DNA from: Kocuria sp.
Lineage (GTDB): Bacteria > Actinomycetota > Actinomycetes > Actinomycetales > Micrococcaceae
Length of the DNA: 64,000 bases
NCBI GenBank assembly: GCA_030454085.1
Contig: JAKDJD010000007.1
Coordinates: 25,759-89,758 of the forward strand
Direction: 5' to 3'
The translations under genes were made by a program, and so were the position numbers. Below the pieces are notes generated by a model. The model was not told where the DNA came from and ran no database searches. It saw only the letters and a list, made by a program, of their open reading frames with translations. The number at the start of each line of letters is the position of its first letter. Position 1 is the stretch's first letter. Positions 8,817 through 17,524 of this stretch are shown here, in pieces.

Positions 8817-10628
8817 GTGCTACGCACGCATACGCTCGGTGAATTGACCGCCGAGAACATCGGAGAAACCGTCACCCTGGCCGGCTGGGTTGCCCGCCGG
8901 CGCGATCACGGAGGGGTGGCCTTCGTCGATTTGCGCGACCGGGAGGGCGTGACCCAGTGCGTGTTCCACGATGAGGCAGATTTCGATGCGTTGCGCAACG
9001 AATACGTGCTCAAGGTCGAGGGAGTGGTCTCGCGTCGCCCCGAGGGGAACGACAACCCCAACCTGGTGACCGGTGAGGTCGAGGTCGAGGTCAACTCGGT
9101 AGAGGTGTTGAACACCTCCGCCCCGCTGCCGTTCCAGGTGGACGAGCATGTCGAGGTCGGCGAAGAGGCCCGTTTGCGGCACCGTTACCTCGACCTGCGC
9201 CGCCCGGCACCGGCGGCCGCCATGAAGTTGCGGTCTGAAGCGAGCCGCGTGGTGCGGGAGCTGCTCCACCAGGATGGGTACCTCGAGGTGGAGACGCCGA
9301 CGATGACTCGGTCGACCCCTGAAGGTGCACGTGATTTCGTGGTGCCCGCGCGCTTGGCACCGGGGTCCTGGTACGCCCTCCCGCAGTCGCCGCAGTTGTT
9401 CAAGCAGCTTCTCCAGGTGGGCGGGATCGAACGGTACTTCCAGATCGCCCGTTGCTACAGGGACGAGGACTTTCGCGCCGACCGTCAGCCGGAATTCACC
9501 CAGCTGGACATCGAAGCCTCCTTCGTGGAGGAGGACGACGTCATCGACCTGGGCGAACAGATCGTGGCGGCCCTGTGGAAGCTGATTGACGTGGAGATCC
9601 CGCGCCCGATTCGCCGCATGACCTATCGCGAATCCATGGAGAAATACGGGTCGGACAAGCCGGACCTTCGCTTCGGTCTGGAATTGACGGAACTGACGGA
9701 CTACTTCCGCGACACGACCTTCCGCGTCTTCAAGGCACCGTACGTCGGTTCCGTGGTGATGCCGGGTGGTGCTTCGCAGCCGCGCCGGACGCTGGACGCA
9801 TGGCAGGAGTGGGCCAAGCAACGCGGGGCCAAGGGCCTCGCCTACGTTCTGGTCCAGGAAGACGGCAGCCTGACCGGACCCGTGGCCAAGAACATCACCG
9901 AGACCGAGCGCGAAGGGCTCGCAGAAGCAGCGGGGGCCAAGCCCGGCGACTGCATCTTCTTCGCGGCCGGTGACGCCAAGTCCTCCCGCGCCCTCCTGGG
10001 GTCCGCCCGTGTCGAGATCGGGCACCGGACCGGCCTCATCAAGGACGGCGACTGGGCCTTCGTGTGGATCGTCGACGCACCGATGTTCGAACCCGCCTCT
10101 GACGCCGAGGACTCGGGCGACGTCGCCCTGGGCAACTCTGCCTGGACGGCCGTGCACCACGCGTTCACGTCGCCGAAGCCCGAATTCATGGACACGTTCG
10201 ATGAAGATCCCGGAGCCGCCTTGGCCTACGCCTACGACATTGTGTGCAACGGCAACGAAATCGGTGGCGGCTCAATCCGTATCCACCGCCGCGACGTGCA
10301 GGAACGTGTTTTCGAGGTCATGGGCATTTCGCAGGAGGAAGCCGACGAGAAATTCGGATTCCTGCTCGAGGCCTTCAAGTACGGAGCGCCCCCGCACGGC
10401 GGGATCGCCTTCGGTTGGGATCGTGTCGTCGCCCTGCTGGCGGGTTCGGAATCCATCCGTGACGTGATCGCGTTCCCGAAGACCGGCAACGGCTACGATC
10501 CGCTCACGGCGGCTCCGGCGCCGATTACGGCCCAACAGCGCAAGGAAACCGGGGTGGACGCCAAGCCGACCAAGACCGGCGAGAAGAAGCAGGGACCGGA
10601 CCAGGGTCAGAGCGCCGAGAACAAGTAA
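8817..10628 (+). CDS. aspS: Aspartate--tRNA ligase (probably Asp/Asn non-discriminating)
   Basis: A 603-residue class II synthetase starting at GTG 8817 with GAAAGGA at 8804-8810. The N-terminal OB fold contains [20 protein letters not shown]. Class II motif 2 is [20 protein letters not shown], a bacterial insert domain follows, and motif 3 is [13 protein letters not shown]. The H in RRRDHGG, where E. coli has L, is the residue reported to accompany non-discriminating bacterial AspRS, which charges both tRNA-Asp and tRNA-Asn and needs GatCAB to correct Asp-tRNA-Asn. The last 45 residues are a lysine/glutamine-rich tail. Confidence 0.95.
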   Translation: MLRTHTLGELTAENIGETVTLAGWVARRRDHGGVAFVDLRDREGVTQCVFHDEADFDALRNEYVLKVEGVVSRRPEGNDNPNLVTGEVEVEVNSVEVLNTSAPLPFQVDEHVEVGEEARLRHRYLDLRRPAPAAAMKLRSEASRVVRELLHQDGYLEVETPTMTRSTPEGARDFVVPARLAPGSWYALPQSPQLFKQLLQVGGIERYFQIARCYRDEDFRADRQPEFTQLDIEASFVEEDDVIDLGEQIVAALWKLIDVEIPRPIRRMTYRESMEKYGSDKPDLRFGLELTELTDYFRDTTFRVFKAPYVGSVVMPGGASQPRRTLDAWQEWAKQRGAKGLAYVLVQEDGSLTGPVAKNITETEREGLAEAAGAKPGDCIFFAAGDAKSSRALLGSARVEIGHRTGLIKDGDWAFVWIVDAPMFEPASDAEDSGDVALGNSAWTAVHHAFTSPKPEFMDTFDEDPGAALAYAYDIVCNGNEIGGGSIRIHRRDVQERVFEVMGISQEEADEKFGFLLEAFKYGAPPHGGIAFGWDRVVALLAGSESIRDVIAFPKTGNGYDPLTAAPAPITAQQRKETGVDAKPTKTGEKKQGPDQGQSAENK

Positions 10629-10638
10629 TCCGCTGCAC

Positions 10639-10670
10639 CAGGCCCCGCTGGCTATCGGCCGCGGGGCCTG
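10639..10670. terminator. Terminator hairpin after aspS
   Basis: CAGGCCCCGC (10639-10648) and GCGGGGCCTG (10661-10670) form a perfect 10-bp stem with a 12-nt loop, 11 bp after the aspS stop. Only a weak T-rich stretch (TTCTCT) follows. It lies between convergent genes and could serve both. Confidence 0.7.
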
Positions 10671-10694
10671 TTCTCTGCACCGTGCGAGGGTGAG

Positions 10695-11249
10695 TCACGT
10701 CCTGTCCCGGTCCGTGCTTCGGGCCGCGATCCGGGCCATGACCTCGGCGAGTTGGCGGACGGAGATCCCGAGACCTGTTGGCATGTCCACGTAACCCTGT
10801 TCGGCGGTGGCCCCGACCTCGGGATGCGTCCCTGGACGTAGCGTGACGCGTGCCCGCGTCGTCGTCGACTCGCCATTGGACGAGCTGTGCGCCGCGACGC
10901 TCCAGACGTTGTCCCACCTGACTCGCAACTCGTCGTGCCACGCGCCGTGTCGGCGTGACTCCACGAAGAATCCGGGGCCCTCAAGCACGAGACGCCGTTG
11001 CCGGACCAGCGGATGGATGGTCGCGATCATTCCGACGACCAGAAGAGCGGCGACGAGGCAGCACCCCCAGAATTGGAAGGACGCCACACCGTTCTTCACG
11101 AAGTCGCTGTACGCCATGCCGCCCGCCAGGATCCCGAGCAGGCCCAGGCCCACGGTCGCGAGAACAGCCTTGGTGGGACTCGTTCGGATGACTGCCCTCC
11201 CGGTCCTCATGAACTCGTCCCACGTCCGCTCCGCCTGCGCTCTTGCCAT
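10695..11249 (-). CDS. Small membrane protein of unknown function
   Basis: The ATG at 11249 is preceded by GGAAGGACGAGGGGC, giving 184 residues; the open frame continues upstream without a better start. A short N-terminal cytoplasmic helix is followed by two membrane segments, about residues 28-48 (AVLATVGLGLLGILAGGMAY) and 60-80 (WGCCLVAALLVVGMIATI). The rest is a soluble domain with VLEGPGFFVESRRHG and RVRWDNVWSVAAH, which looks like a bacterial PH-type or YdbT-like beta fold; this is only an impression. Transcribed away from the ABC exporter that follows. Confidence 0.6.
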   Translation of the reverse strand: MARAQAERTWDEFMRTGRAVIRTSPTKAVLATVGLGLLGILAGGMAYSDFVKNGVASFQFWGCCLVAALLVVGMIATIHPLVRQRRLVLEGPGFFVESRRHGAWHDELRVRWDNVWSVAAHSSSNGESTTTRARVTLRPGTHPEVGATAEQGYVDMPTGLGISVRQLAEVMARIAARSTDRDRT

Positions 11250-11408
11250 GCCCCTCGTCCTTCCACGGTCCCCAGGCCGAGGCTCCTGCCTCGCCGAGTT
11301 TTTCGTGGTACCGAGCTTATAGGCATACCTGGCTCTACCGCGGGCCCGGGTGCCCACTGGACCCTCGGATTCATCGTTGGCACTGATCCCCAGCGCTTCG
11401 GCGACGCA

Positions 11409-11414
11409 TAGCGT
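11409..11414 (+). promoter_or_regulatory. -10 box of a probably leaderless ABC transporter mRNA
   Basis: TAGCGT ends 8 nt before the ATG at 11422, and no purine-rich ribosome-binding site is present, so transcription probably starts at or next to the start codon. No good -35 is visible at 16-18 bp spacing. Confidence 0.4.
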
Positions 11415-11421
11415 TTTCAGT

Positions 11422-12138
11422 ATGACAACGACAACGACTCACCTCGTCCGAGCCCACGGGCTCAGCAAAGCATTCGGAACCACCAGCGCCCTGACTGACG
11501 TGTCAGTCACCATCGGACATGGGGAATCCGTGGCCATCATGGGACCCTCTGGCTCCGGCAAGTCCACACTGATGCACGTCCTGTCCGGCATCTCCGGCGC
11601 GGACCGAGGATCCGTGATCCTCGACGACGCGGCTTCGAGCGCCGGAATCGATATCACCGGCTTGTCGTCGAGCCAGAGAACCCGATTGCGCAGGGACCGC
11701 ATCGGGTTCGTCTTCCAGGAAGGATTGCTTCTGCCGGAACTCACCGCGCTGGAGAACGTCGCGGTGGCGATGATGACCTCCGGAACACCCCGCAGACAGG
11801 CGGAGACCGAAGCCGGCCGTTGGCTGTCGGCCCTGGGCCTTCACGGTATGGAAGACCGGCGCCCCGGTCAGCTCTCCGGTGGACAAGCCCAACGTGTTGC
11901 CATCGCCCGTGCCCAGGTCACTCGTCCGGACCTCGTGTTCGCCGACGAGCCGACGGGCGCGTTGGATACGGAGACCTCGCAACGAGTCCTGGACGCGCTG
12001 CTCGAAGCCACAGTCTCGCGGGGAGCTTCCCTGGTGGTGGTGACCCACGACCCCGCGGTGGCCGCCGGTTGCGCTCGCACCATTCGGCTTCAGGACGGTC
12101 GTATTGTCGACGACGGTCTGGGAGGCGGTCTGCGGTGA
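11422..12138 (+). CDS. ABC transporter ATP-binding protein (MacB/LolD type)
   Basis: A 238-residue ATPase from the ATG at 11422. Walker A is GPSGSGKST, the Q-loop lies in GFVFQEGLLLPELTALENV, the signature is LSGGQAQRVAIARA, Walker B is LVFADEPTGALD, and the switch histidine is in VVVTHD. This sequence pattern belongs to the class that powers FtsX-like permeases (MacB, LolD, bacitracin or lantibiotic exporters). Its stop overlaps the GTG start of the permease by 4 bp (GTGA at 12135-12138). Substrate unknown; no two-component system is adjacent. Confidence 0.9.
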   Translation: MTTTTTHLVRAHGLSKAFGTTSALTDVSVTIGHGESVAIMGPSGSGKSTLMHVLSGISGADRGSVILDDAASSAGIDITGLSSSQRTRLRRDRIGFVFQEGLLLPELTALENVAVAMMTSGTPRRQAETEAGRWLSALGLHGMEDRRPGQLSGGQAQRVAIARAQVTRPDLVFADEPTGALDTETSQRVLDALLEATVSRGASLVVVTHDPAVAAGCARTIRLQDGRIVDDGLGGGLR

Positions 12139-13442
12139 ATCTGCTCTTCCTTCGCAAAACCTTCTCCGACCCGGCCACGTGGTCCCTTCCGGTCGTCGCC
12201 TTCATGCTCACGAGTGCCATGGCCTACACGGTCGTGGGCGGTGTCTCGTTCCTGCTACACGACGAGAGCCGCAACCAGCTGTTCTACATGCTCTGCGCGG
12301 CCCTGGCTGCGGTACTGCTGGCCGTCCCGATGACCTCCCTCATGTCCTCCGCGGCCCGACTCATGGCCCGGCAGCGGGAAAGGCGCCTGTCCACCCTCCG
12401 CCTCCTCGGCGCCTCGGGCTTCACGCTCAGGGCGCTGTCACTGATCGAATCGGGCACGCTGGCCGCGACCGGCATTGTCCTCGGTGTCGTACTCTACGGT
12501 CTGTTGACCCCTCTGGTCGGTTTGGTGCACCTGACTGGACACGCGATCGGGGCTTCAGGCCTGTGGCTGGGGCTTGAGGGGCTGCTCGGGGTCGGCGCGC
12601 TGCTTCTGGGCCTGGCCCTCGTCAGCGCGCTGAGCGGGCTCAGCCGCCTCGAGATCACCCCGCTGAGCGTCCGTTCGCGGGAACTTCCCCGCACGGTGCG
12701 CTGGATCCGGCTCGTCGCGGGCGGCCTGATCATCTTCGTCGCGGTGGTCTGCTCCGTGGCCGTGTCCTCGGGACTCGGGGGAGCCATGGTGTTCGCGTTC
12801 ATCGTCATTTCACTGTCGATCCCTCTGATCGCGGTGAACCTCTTGGGGCCCCTGGTCCTGAAATGGATCGGGACCGCCGAGGCCAAGACCGCGCGCAACG
12901 CCGAACGCCTGATCGCTGCCAGAAACCTCCTCGAGTCGCCCCAGGAGATGTGGCGTCAGATCGGCAGCATCGCGTTCAGCGTGTACATGGCCGTGATGCT
13001 GGGATCGGGCGTCGCGATGTCGATGGCTGGCAGCACCGCCGACGCCGACCGCCAGGACCTGATCCTGATTCACGACGTCCGGACCGGAGTGCTCGTGACC
13101 CTGGTGATGTCTTTCCTCATGGTCGCTTTCTCCGTCGGCATCAACCAGACGGCGCAGGTTCTCGACCGTCAGGAGATGTACCGGGCGCTCTCACGCATGG
13201 GAATGTCGATCGACCGTCTCGGACGGGTCCGCCGGCTCTCGGTGATGCGGCCCCTGGTGCTCGTGGTGATCATTTCCGGGGTGGTGGCCGTGGTGACGTT
13301 GTTCCCGCTGGTGGGAGCCGGTCTCATCGCACAACCGGCCACGATGGGAGTCATCGCTGCTGCCGTCGTCTTCGGGATCTGCACCGTGTGGGCCGCGTGC
13401 GCGTCGACCACGCCCGTGCTCAGGCGAACCCTCGAGGAATAG
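12135..13442 (+). CDS. FtsX-like ABC transporter permease
   Basis: Starting from the GTG that overlaps the ATPase stop, the protein has 435 residues. Hydrophobic segments lie near residues 16-38, 50-75 and 100-170, with further groups at 190-240 and 300-430, consistent with a duplicated FtsX-like permease. The segment MARQRERRLSTLRLLGAS after the second helix is a typical coupling region of this family. It forms a two-gene export system with the upstream ATPase, probably removing a peptide or lipid-like compound from the membrane; the substrate cannot be read from sequence. Confidence 0.85.
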   Translation: MNLLFLRKTFSDPATWSLPVVAFMLTSAMAYTVVGGVSFLLHDESRNQLFYMLCAALAAVLLAVPMTSLMSSAARLMARQRERRLSTLRLLGASGFTLRALSLIESGTLAATGIVLGVVLYGLLTPLVGLVHLTGHAIGASGLWLGLEGLLGVGALLLGLALVSALSGLSRLEITPLSVRSRELPRTVRWIRLVAGGLIIFVAVVCSVAVSSGLGGAMVFAFIVISLSIPLIAVNLLGPLVLKWIGTAEAKTARNAERLIAARNLLESPQEMWRQIGSIAFSVYMAVMLGSGVAMSMAGSTADADRQDLILIHDVRTGVLVTLVMSFLMVAFSVGINQTAQVLDRQEMYRALSRMGMSIDRLGRVRRLSVMRPLVLVVIISGVVAVVTLFPLVGAGLIAQPATMGVIAAAVVFGICTVWAACASTTPVLRRTLEE

Positions 13443-13447
13443 GCGGC

Positions 13448-13765
13448 CTATCGCGGTGTCGAGGTCGCCACGAGCCGCGCGACGGCGGACTCTGCCTCAT
13501 CCGGTATGCGCGTCCATGCGATGCCGGCTTGGGGCTCCCCGTCTTCCCTGGGGACGATCCAACCGAGGATCACCAGGGTCTGCGTCAGGGAATGCAGGGA
13601 ATCGGCCAGGAGCCGACCGTCTTCGTCGAAGATTTCACCCGTGGCGGTGCTGAGTCTCCACCGGTGGTGGACGCAGATCTGACGGGCCCACTGTGACTCG
13701 TTCTGCACGTACCGAGGGGGAATGGTCAGCATGGTTTCGGTAATGGGCTGGGTTTTGTACGACAT
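13448..13765 (-). CDS. Small hypothetical protein
   Basis: A protein of 105 residues (MSYKTQPITET), using the ATG at 13765 that lies 9 nt after AAGGAG; an ATG at 13771 is an alternative. It is convergent with the ABC permease, with 5 bp between the stops. Features visible are WARQICVHHRWRLSTATGEIFDEDG and LVILGWIVPRE. Neither a signal peptide nor a membrane helix is present. I recognise no family. Confidence 0.5.
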   Translation of the reverse strand: MSYKTQPITETMLTIPPRYVQNESQWARQICVHHRWRLSTATGEIFDEDGRLLADSLHSLTQTLVILGWIVPREDGEPQAGIAWTRIPDEAESAVARLVATSTPR

Positions 13766-13771
13766 TTTCAT

Positions 13772-14252
13772 CAACTCCTTGCCCGCCCTGGACGAGGACC
13801 GGTGACCCGGGCCTCACTGCCCATGGAACGCTGATTCCTACGAATTTTCAAGAGCTGTGAGAAACGTGTGACCAGGGGAAATATCGGTTCGACGTCCTTC
13901 GTGGGGCATTGGTGGCTACCTCTGGGCTCGCCCGGACGATGTCGGAGGTCGCGTGAGTCGGGCGCCGGGCGCCGGGCACCGGGCGGAACGGCTGAGCGCA
14001 GAATCTGAGCCCGGGCGCAGTCGGGCCTGGGCCGACGTAGGGCCGATGCCGGGTGCACCGCGCGCCGTTGGGTGGCGGTTACCCGATTGAGAGGCGATGA
14101 CCCTCGTTAGGTGGCGCTTCAACCCCCACCTAACAGCGGGAAGAACCACCGAATCGGGCAACCGCCACCTAACCCCGGATGCTGCCCCACGTCGTAACCC
14201 CCACCCCACACGGCCCCCCCCACCAACACGGACGCCCACGCGGGCGACGGGA
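13772..14252. other. Intergenic region with a long palindromic repeat
   Basis: About 480 bp between two minus-strand genes. Apart from the repeat at 14067-14173 it holds GC-rich low-complexity sequence (GGGCGCCGGGCGCCGGGCAC near 13960). Reading frames over the repeat (for example 13916-14239, minus) translate to WRLPD and NRHP fragments that recur at the other repeat copies, so they are not genes. Confidence 0.5.
14067..14173. repeat. Long palindromic intergenic repeat, copy A
   Basis: The outer left arm is GTTGGGTGGCGGTTACCCGA (from 14067), and the outer right arm is TCGGGCAACCGCCACCTAAC, ending at 14173. The central arms are GTTAGGTGGCGCTTC (14106-14120) and AACCCCCACCTAAC (ending 14134). 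The whole 107 bp is an imperfect dyad. Copies B (22731-22835) and C (56600-56705) share the same arms and spacing. Confidence 0.75.
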
Positions 14253-15086
14253 TCAGGAGCGGCGCATGTCTGCGACCTGGTCGATCAAGGTCGCCCTTTC
14301 GGAGTCAGATATATGCACGCCGAGTTCCTCGACGGCGTCGATCGTGGCCTCGGGCGACAGGCGTTCCCTCCGGGTCGGGCGTCCCGCTTGCCGGACCGTC
14401 CGGGCTTCCTCCGTGACCGTCACGTGGCCCCCAGCGGTATGGCGCATGACCATCAGGTGATCCATGAACGGCCCGAACCCGTCGCGGGACGTGGTCAGAT
14501 GCCCGGCGTGCACGTCCACCGGTACGACCGGGAGGCTGTCGCTGAAATGCTGCGGCTCGCCGTCCCGCCGGAACTCCCAGACCTGTGCTGCGGCCTCGGC
14601 GTGACGTACCGCTGTGAATTCGCGGTCGCCTTCCACATGGGGTCGCCCGTCGATTAACGGCATCGGCTCACGCACGCTGAAACCGAATCCCGGGTCGCAC
14701 AGGTACTGGACCTGGTCGATCATCACGACAACGGTCATGTGGGTCCTGGTGTTGTTGGGAGAACCGACCCTCCCGAGGGCGCGCCGCACGTCGAAGCCGA
14801 GGCGTTCCAGGACCCCAGAGAACAACTGGGCGTGTTCGAAGCAGTAGCCCCCGCGATGGTCGGTGACCAAGGACGCTTGCACGCTGGTGGGGGAGACGCC
14901 CGGATGATCACCCAAGAGAATCTGCACATTGGAGAACGGCAAGGTCTCAACGTGCGCTCGGTGGAGGTCGCGCAGTAGTTCCACACCCGGTTCGCTACGG
15001 ATGGCTTCCGACAGCCCGATGCATCGGAGGTATTCCGACACATCGTATTCATCGATGCCCCACGGCGACTCCTGCTGCACAGTCAT
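14253..15086 (-). CDS. nat: Arylamine N-acetyltransferase
   Basis: A 277-residue cytoplasmic enzyme that transfers acetyl from acetyl-CoA to arylamines or hydrazines. The cysteine-protease-like triad is visible: Cys82 in RGGYCFEHAQLF, His116 in RTHMTVVV and Asp131 in YLCDPGFG. The N-terminal LPFSNVQILLG is also typical. Its length matches the family (about 270-280). It lies 53 bp downstream of the peroxiredoxin gene on the same strand and may be cotranscribed with it; the ribosome-binding site is weak (GGGAG). Confidence 0.93.
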   Translation of the reverse strand: MTVQQESPWGIDEYDVSEYLRCIGLSEAIRSEPGVELLRDLHRAHVETLPFSNVQILLGDHPGVSPTSVQASLVTDHRGGYCFEHAQLFSGVLERLGFDVRRALGRVGSPNNTRTHMTVVVMIDQVQYLCDPGFGFSVREPMPLIDGRPHVEGDREFTAVRHAEAAAQVWEFRRDGEPQHFSDSLPVVPVDVHAGHLTTSRDGFGPFMDHLMVMRHTAGGHVTVTEEARTVRQAGRPTRRERLSPEATIDAVEELGVHISDSERATLIDQVADMRRS

Positions 15087-15139
15087 GCTCCCAGCGTCTC
15101 ACGCGGAGGCCGCGCCCCTAGGGACGATCGCGCGCCCCA

Positions 15140-15601
15140 CTACTGGCTGTTCAGCTCCGACGCGAGCTGCGCGACGTGGCCCTCGGCGTTCACGTTGTAC
15201 TCGGCGCGCGCAACCGTGCCGGCGGCGTCGATCACGAAAGTCGACCTCAACGGGCCTTCCGACGTCTCGCCGTTGATTGTCCGCTCGCCCCACGCGCCCC
15301 ATTGCTTTGCGGCCGCGTGATCGGGATCCGAGAGGAGGGTGAAGGCCAAATCGTATTCCTCAACGAAACGAGCCAGTTCCTCAGGGCTGTCGCCGGAGAC
15401 CCCGTAAACCTGGGCGGGCAAGGAGGAGAGGTTGTCTCGGAAATCGCAGGCTTCGGTCGTGCAACCAGGGGTGAAGGCCTTGGGAAAGAAGTACACGACA
15501 GAATCCTGGTCGTGCATGCCACCGATGGTGACGGTGCTGCCGTCGTGTGCCGTCAGATTGACGGCGGGTGCGACATCGCCTGTGCTGAGTTCGTTGGACA
15601 T
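15140..15601 (-). CDS. bcp: Thioredoxin-dependent thiol peroxidase (Bcp/PrxQ type)
   Basis: A 153-residue peroxiredoxin that reduces hydrogen peroxide and organic peroxides. FFPKAFTPGCTTEAC holds the peroxidatic Cys47 and, five residues on, Cys52, the resolving-cysteine spacing of PrxQ/Bcp enzymes. GAWGERTINGE and RSTFVIDAAGTV are also family-typical. A GAAGGAGT site precedes the ATG. It lies 71 bp after allB in the same direction; a peroxidase there would suit a route in which urate oxidase and xanthine oxidation release peroxide, though this link is inference. Confidence 0.93.
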   Translation of the reverse strand: MSNELSTGDVAPAVNLTAHDGSTVTIGGMHDQDSVVYFFPKAFTPGCTTEACDFRDNLSSLPAQVYGVSGDSPEELARFVEEYDLAFTLLSDPDHAAAKQWGAWGERTINGETSEGPLRSTFVIDAAGTVARAEYNVNAEGHVAQLASELNSQ

Positions 15602-15672
15602 TTAGACTCCTTCGATTGGTCCGTACATTCCGAGGACGACGACGCCGCCCCCTAGCGTTTCAGGGTGCGGGC

Positions 15673-17490
15673 TCAGGCCGTTCCTCGGTCGAGCAACCGT
15701 CCCGTGGGCGTCTCGAAGTCCACGGGCTTGCCACCGACGTAGGTCTTGCGAACCTTACCGGAGAGGACCTTGCCCTGATAAGGGGTGATGGGGTTCTTGT
15801 GGTTGAGCCGGGAGGCATCGACCACGAAGCTCTCGTCCGCGGCGAAGATCGCGAAGTCGGCGTCGTACCCGAGGGACAAACGACCCTTCGAGCGGAGACC
15901 CACGCGTTCGGCCGGGCGTCGTGACATCCATTCGAGGACCCGCCCCAAAGGTATGCCGCGGCGTCGGGCTTCGGTCCATATCAGGGACAGGCCGAGTTGC
16001 AGGGAGGAGACGCCGCCCCAGGCCACACCGAAGTCCCCGTTGCCCACGTCCTTGAGCTCGATCGTCGAGGGGGAGTGGTCCGAGACGATGAAGTCGATGG
16101 TCCCATCCAACAGCCCCTCCCACAGCTTCTCCCGGTTGTCGACTTCGCGCACGGGCGGGCAGCACTTGAACGCCGTCGCGCCGTCGGGAATCTCCTCGGA
16201 CAACAGCGTCAGGTAATGAGGGCAGGTCTCGACCGTGATGTCGAGACCGTCGCGCTTGGCCGTGGCGATCATCGGCAAGGCATCGGAGGAGGAGACGTGG
16301 AGGATGTGCGATCGGGCGCCCGTCCACCGGGTCCTTTCGATCACCTCGGCGATCGCGATGTTCTCGGCGCCGCGAGGTCGGGATTTCAGGAACCTGTCGT
16401 AGATGTCACCGTTCGGGCTGGGAGCCTTGTCAATGGTGCGGGAATCTTCCGCATGGACGATCATCAGCGAATCGAAGGTCTTGACCTCGGCCATGTCCGC
16501 TTCCATCTCGTCCGCCTCGAGGTGCGGGAATTCATCCACCCCGGAATGCAGCAGGAAACATTTGAACCCGAAGACGCCGTCGTCGTGAAGGGGGCGCAGA
16601 TCCTTCTGATTTCCGGGAATCGCGCCACCCCAGAAACCCACGTCGACGAACGCGTTCTTGCGCGCGAACAACCGTTTGTACTCCAGGGCCGGGGCGTTCA
16701 CCGTGGCGGGAACCGAATTCAGCGGCATGTCCACGATGGTCGTCACGCCGCCTGCGGCCGCCGCCCGCGTGGCGCTGGCGAAACCTTCCCACTCTGTCCG
16801 ACCTGGTTCGTTGACGTGCACGTGCGTGTCCACCAAGCCCGGGATCAGGGTTTCGTCATCGGCAAGATCCACGACCTGGGAGGCTTCGAGATTCGCGCCC
16901 AGCGGTTCGATCGCCACGATCTTCCCGTTCCGGACGGCCACTTCGCGCGGGGAGAAGTCGTCGCCGCAGGACACTTGGCGGCCACGGACCACGAGGTCGA
17001 AACCCGTGGAACGGTCCGAAGACCCGGCGTCCCCCGCGGCAACCCCGGTGTTTCGCGCGGAACCCTCCGCAGAAGCGTCCGCGGAGTCGTCCCCAGAGCC
17101 GTACCGCGTGACGTAGGTGCTGATGAGTTCGCGGATGCGCTCCGGGTCGTTGGCGCGTTCGGCCAGACGAAGCTGCTCGGCACGCGCGGATTCCATCTCG
17201 GACTGACGGTCTTCGACGGCGGACCTCTGGGAATTGTCCCGTGCGGTCTCGTGCGGGGAGTCCTCGGGTTCCGGCGCTGACGCAGAGTCCTTGACCTTCG
17301 AACGCACCGTTCTCATCGCCTTCTTCGCGTTGTCCTCGGGCGTGACCGCCCAGTCGCGTGAGGTCTGCGTCGCCGAATCCTCGGCCGAGGTCTGTCCTGA
17401 AGCCTTCGCGCCCGATGCACCCGTGCCACGGCGGCCGGAAGAGTTGCGATCCGTGGGACCGGAATTCTTGGAACCGTTCTTGGCGTTCAT
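15673..17490 (-). CDS. allB: Allantoinase with a long N-terminal extension
   Basis: Opens the hydantoin ring of allantoin to allantoate. The ATG at 17490 has GAAGGAGA and gives 605 residues. The amidohydrolase domain begins at about residue 164 (FDLVVRGRQV). Metal-site elements are DTHVHVNEPGRTEWEGF, the carbamylated-lysine region FGFKCFLLHSGVDEFP, MIVHAED, HILHVSSSDA, VETCPHYLTL and DFIVSDHSPS. The family is usually about 450 residues. Here 160 extra residues precede it: S/G/A/E-rich, apparently disordered, except for a helical stretch LAERANDPERIRELISTYV (108-126). The gene is the fifth of hyi-glxR-gcl-glxK-allB, 34 bp after glxK. Confidence 0.93.
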   Translation of the reverse strand: MNAKNGSKNSGPTDRNSSGRRGTGASGAKASGQTSAEDSATQTSRDWAVTPEDNAKKAMRTVRSKVKDSASAPEPEDSPHETARDNSQRSAVEDRQSEMESARAEQLRLAERANDPERIRELISTYVTRYGSGDDSADASAEGSARNTGVAAGDAGSSDRSTGFDLVVRGRQVSCGDDFSPREVAVRNGKIVAIEPLGANLEASQVVDLADDETLIPGLVDTHVHVNEPGRTEWEGFASATRAAAAGGVTTIVDMPLNSVPATVNAPALEYKRLFARKNAFVDVGFWGGAIPGNQKDLRPLHDDGVFGFKCFLLHSGVDEFPHLEADEMEADMAEVKTFDSLMIVHAEDSRTIDKAPSPNGDIYDRFLKSRPRGAENIAIAEVIERTRWTGARSHILHVSSSDALPMIATAKRDGLDITVETCPHYLTLLSEEIPDGATAFKCCPPVREVDNREKLWEGLLDGTIDFIVSDHSPSTIELKDVGNGDFGVAWGGVSSLQLGLSLIWTEARRRGIPLGRVLEWMSRRPAERVGLRSKGRLSLGYDADFAIFAADESFVVDASRLNHKNPITPYQGKVLSGKVRKTYVGGKPVDFETPTGRLLDRGTA

Positions 17491-17524
17491 GATGGTCTCC
17501 TTCCGTGACTGGGAATGATACCCG

